Shown here piece after piece: positions 62,229-64,000 of a DNA stretch of 64,000 bases. This DNA is from Pseudomonas laurylsulfatiphila (lineage in GTDB: Bacteria; Pseudomonadota; Gammaproteobacteria; Pseudomonadales; Pseudomonadaceae), in contig NZ_NIRS01000010.1 in NCBI RefSeq assembly GCF_002934665.1, positions 1-64,000 of the forward strand, given 5' to 3'. Position 1 is the first letter of the stretch; each line of letters opens with the position of its first letter. The position numbers and the translations under genes are program-made. Below the pieces are notes generated by a model. The model was given only the letters and a program-made list of their open reading frames with translations. It did no database searches and had not been told where the DNA came from.

Positions 62229-63899
62229 ATGACCGAGCCAGAAGACCCCAGCCGCGAGCGCCTCAAGCACCACTTTGCCCAGCGGGTAATTCATCAGGCT
62301 CGTCAGATTCTTGAGATATGGCAGCGCCTGCAACGCAGCGAGTGGTCCACCGCCGACCTGTCGGAACTGAGCGAGGCCAATCTGCGCCTGCTGCGTTTCG
62401 CCGAGCGCTTCGAGCAACCGGAACACACGCAACTGGCGCGTCATATCGGTCAATCCCTGGAGGCGGTCGACGCCAACCGCGGACGCCTGAGCAGCGGTCT
62501 GATCACCGACCTCAATCGCTTGATGCAGCGCCTGTCACGCACCGGCCTGCGCCATGGCGATCAACTCGATCAAACCTTCCTGCCGCCGCTGCGCAAGCCC
62601 ATCTATGTGATGCTGCAGGATCACGACCGCGCCGAACGCCTGGCCAAACAACTGGAATTCTTCGGGCTCAGCGCCCAGTCCCTGGACAGCGTAGACGCGT
62701 TTCGCTCGTCGATGGTCGAGCGCTTGCCGGCGGCGATTGTCATGGACGTGGACTTCAGCGGCCCCGGTGTCGGCCTGAAGCTGGCCGCCGAAGCCCAGGA
62801 AGGCCTGGACCATCGTTTGCCGCTGCTGTTCTTCAGCCTGCACGAAACCGACACACCGACCCGCCTCGCCGCCGTGCGCGCCGGAGGCCAGGAGTTCCTC
62901 ACCGGCACCCTCGAAGCGTCGAGCCTGCTGGAGAAAATCGAAGTCCTGACCTGCGTCGCCCAGTACGAACCTTATAAAGTGTTGATCATCGACGACTCTC
63001 GCGCCCAGGCCCTGCACACCGAGCGCCTGCTCAATAGTGCCGGGATCGTCACCCGGACGTTGATCGAGCCGATCCAGGCCATGGCCGAACTGGCGGACTT
63101 CCAGCCGGACCTGATCATCCTCGACATGTACATGCCGGCCTGCACCGGTACGGAACTGGCCAAGGTGATCCGTCACAACGACCGTTATGTCAGCGTGCCG
63201 ATCATTTACCTGTCGGCCGAAGACGACCTGGACAAGCAACTCGACGCCATGAGCGAGGGCGGCGATGACTTCCTGACCAAACCGATCAAGCCCCGGCACC
63301 TGATCACCACCGTGCGCAACCGTGCAGCAAGGGCCCGCAACCTCAAGGCACGGATGGTCCGCGACAGCCTCACCGGCCTGTACAACCACACGCACATCCT
63401 GCAATTGCTCGAAGACTGCTCGTTCCGCGCCCGTCGCGAGAACAAGCCGCTGAGCTTTGCCATGCTCGACATCGACCACTTCAAACGGGTCAACGACAGC
63501 CACGGCCACCCCATGGGCGACCGGGTGATCAAGAGCCTGGCGCTGTTTCTCAAGCAACGCCTGCGCAAAACCGACTTCATCGGCCGCTACGGTGGCGAAG
63601 AATTCGCCATTGTCATGCCGGATACCGATATCGAAGCGGCCTACAACGTGCTCGATGAAATCCGCCAGCGTTTTGCCGAGATTCACTACCCCGCTCAACC
63701 CCAGGACCTTTGGTGCACCTTCAGTGCCGGGGTGGTGGAGTTCTGCGAAAGCTCCGACAGCCTGATGATGGCCAGCCTGGCAGACGAGGCGCTGTACCGG
63801 GCCAAGGGCGGCGGACGCAATCGCGTACAGGCCGCTCGCACATCAAAGCAAAGTGCCACTTTTTCATCGGAATCGACCGATACAGTCATAACCCTGTAA
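62229..63899 (+). CDS. gcbA: GcbA diguanylate cyclase (REC-REC-GGDEF)
   Basis: This 556-aa response-regulator-like diguanylate cyclase has two receiver-like domains: the first (~115-235) is degenerate, and the second (~250-370) has IDDSRAQ, phospho-acceptor LIILDMYMPACTG and Lys in DFLTKPIK. A GGDEF domain follows (~385-545) with active site RYGGEEFAIVMP and the inhibitory RxxD (RKTD) exactly five residues before it, so it should make c-di-GMP and be product-inhibited. It matches GcbA, which promotes biofilm attachment in P. fluorescens. The ATG at 62229 gives the family N-terminus. Confidence 0.92.
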   Translation: MTEPEDPSRERLKHHFAQRVIHQARQILEIWQRLQRSEWSTADLSELSEANLRLLRFAERFEQPEHTQLARHIGQSLEAVDANRGRLSSGLITDLNRLMQRLSRTGLRHGDQLDQTFLPPLRKPIYVMLQDHDRAERLAKQLEFFGLSAQSLDSVDAFRSSMVERLPAAIVMDVDFSGPGVGLKLAAEAQEGLDHRLPLLFFSLHETDTPTRLAAVRAGGQEFLTGTLEASSLLEKIEVLTCVAQYEPYKVLIIDDSRAQALHTERLLNSAGIVTRTLIEPIQAMAELADFQPDLIILDMYMPACTGTELAKVIRHNDRYVSVPIIYLSAEDDLDKQLDAMSEGGDDFLTKPIKPRHLITTVRNRAARARNLKARMVRDSLTGLYNHTHILQLLEDCSFRARRENKPLSFAMLDIDHFKRVNDSHGHPMGDRVIKSLALFLKQRLRKTDFIGRYGGEEFAIVMPDTDIEAAYNVLDEIRQRFAEIHYPAQPQDLWCTFSAGVVEFCESSDSLMMASLADEALYRAKGGGRNRVQAARTSKQSATFSSESTDTVITL

Positions 63900-63951
63900 C
63901 AGAAACGCAATAACTTCAGGCACTTACCATTTCTGTCGTTGGTAGTCCGTA

Positions 63952-64000
63952 ATGCGCCTGAAGCTGCTGACCAATCTCAATACCCTCCTTTTGGTGGCCG
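63952..64000 (+). CDS. ctpL: chemoreceptor CtpL, N-terminal fragment
   Basis: Only 16 codons are in the window (MRLKLLTNLNTLLLVA), a basic start followed by a hydrophobic segment as in methyl-accepting proteins. The position right after gcbA matches ctpL (phosphate chemoreceptor) of PAO1. An upstream CTGTAACA half-site could belong to a PhoB box, but it is incomplete. The gene runs off the window. Confidence 0.6.
   Translation, partial: MRLKLLTNLNTLLLVA

Overview
The window is a chromosomal segment of a Pseudomonas of the P. fluorescens group. The evidence is high GC content, three classes of Pseudomonas REP palindromes in many intergenic gaps, and several gene orders that match P. aeruginosa PAO1 loci as I remember them (bauA/bauR with PA0137-PA0148-type purine genes; flp-tad-pprAB; speA-yciH-nudix-DUF2333-gcbA-ctpL). 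No rRNA, tRNA, CRISPR array, prophage or complete insertion sequence is visible. Coding density is about 85-90 %, and both window ends are cut (the right end inside ctpL).

Layout. 0.36-4.3 kb: beta-alanine/(methyl)malonate-semialdehyde catabolism (mmsA/bauC, bauA) with a divergent LysR regulator. 4.5-17.7 kb: purine-base salvage, with a RutR-like TetR regulator, yigZ, a BMP-type nucleoside/purine ABC importer (ATPase, two permeases, binding protein), 8-oxoguanine deaminase, an IPNS-like Fe(II)/2-oxoglutarate oxygenase and adenine deaminase. A MerR-promoter/SDR unit and a chaA-type antiporter sit among these genes. 17.8-22.6 kb: ArsR and LysR regulators, a zinc-type alcohol dehydrogenase-like enzyme, a 57-aa small protein and a Bcr/CflA efflux pump. 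22.7-26.4 kb: copper homeostasis (copZ, a secreted small protein, copA, cueR) with two textbook CueR promoters. 26.5-33.6 kb: a RIO-type kinase, a dCache chemoreceptor with a FliA-type promoter, and a thiolase / long FabG / MaoC set for fatty acyl metabolism.

34.0-50.4 kb is a complete type IVb (Flp/Tad) pilus locus: flp, rcpC, rcpA, tadZ, tadA, tadB, tadC, tadD, a DUF3613 protein, pprB, fppA, tadF, pprA and tadG, plus a stand-alone receiver protein next to flp and a DUF6124 gene with a structured leader. PprA (histidine kinase) and PprB (LuxR-type regulator) are expected to switch the locus on; FppA matures the Flp, TadF and TadG prepilins; TadA/B/C, RcpA/RcpC and TadD form the export machine. 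Two near-identical direct repeats of about 375 bp, rich in hairpins, bracket the first 10 kb of this locus.

50.7-57.1 kb: two DUF4136 lipoproteins, cmoM, a MazG-like pyrophosphohydrolase, a small membrane protein, a MATE pump, and an orphan VgrG-DUF4123 pair without a visible effector. 57.3-64 kb: speA (arginine decarboxylase), yciH/SUI1, a Nudix hydrolase, a DUF2333 protein, the diguanylate cyclase gcbA and the start of the chemoreceptor ctpL.

The observations I would check first are: the hairpin-rich direct repeats, whose stems differ between copies by compensatory changes; the DUF6124 leader, which pairs its own ribosome binding site; an internally deleted MerR regulator next to an intact MerR-type promoter; three perfect DnaA boxes in one 0.6-kb gap; and REP elements that supply the stop codons or C-terminus of neighbouring genes.
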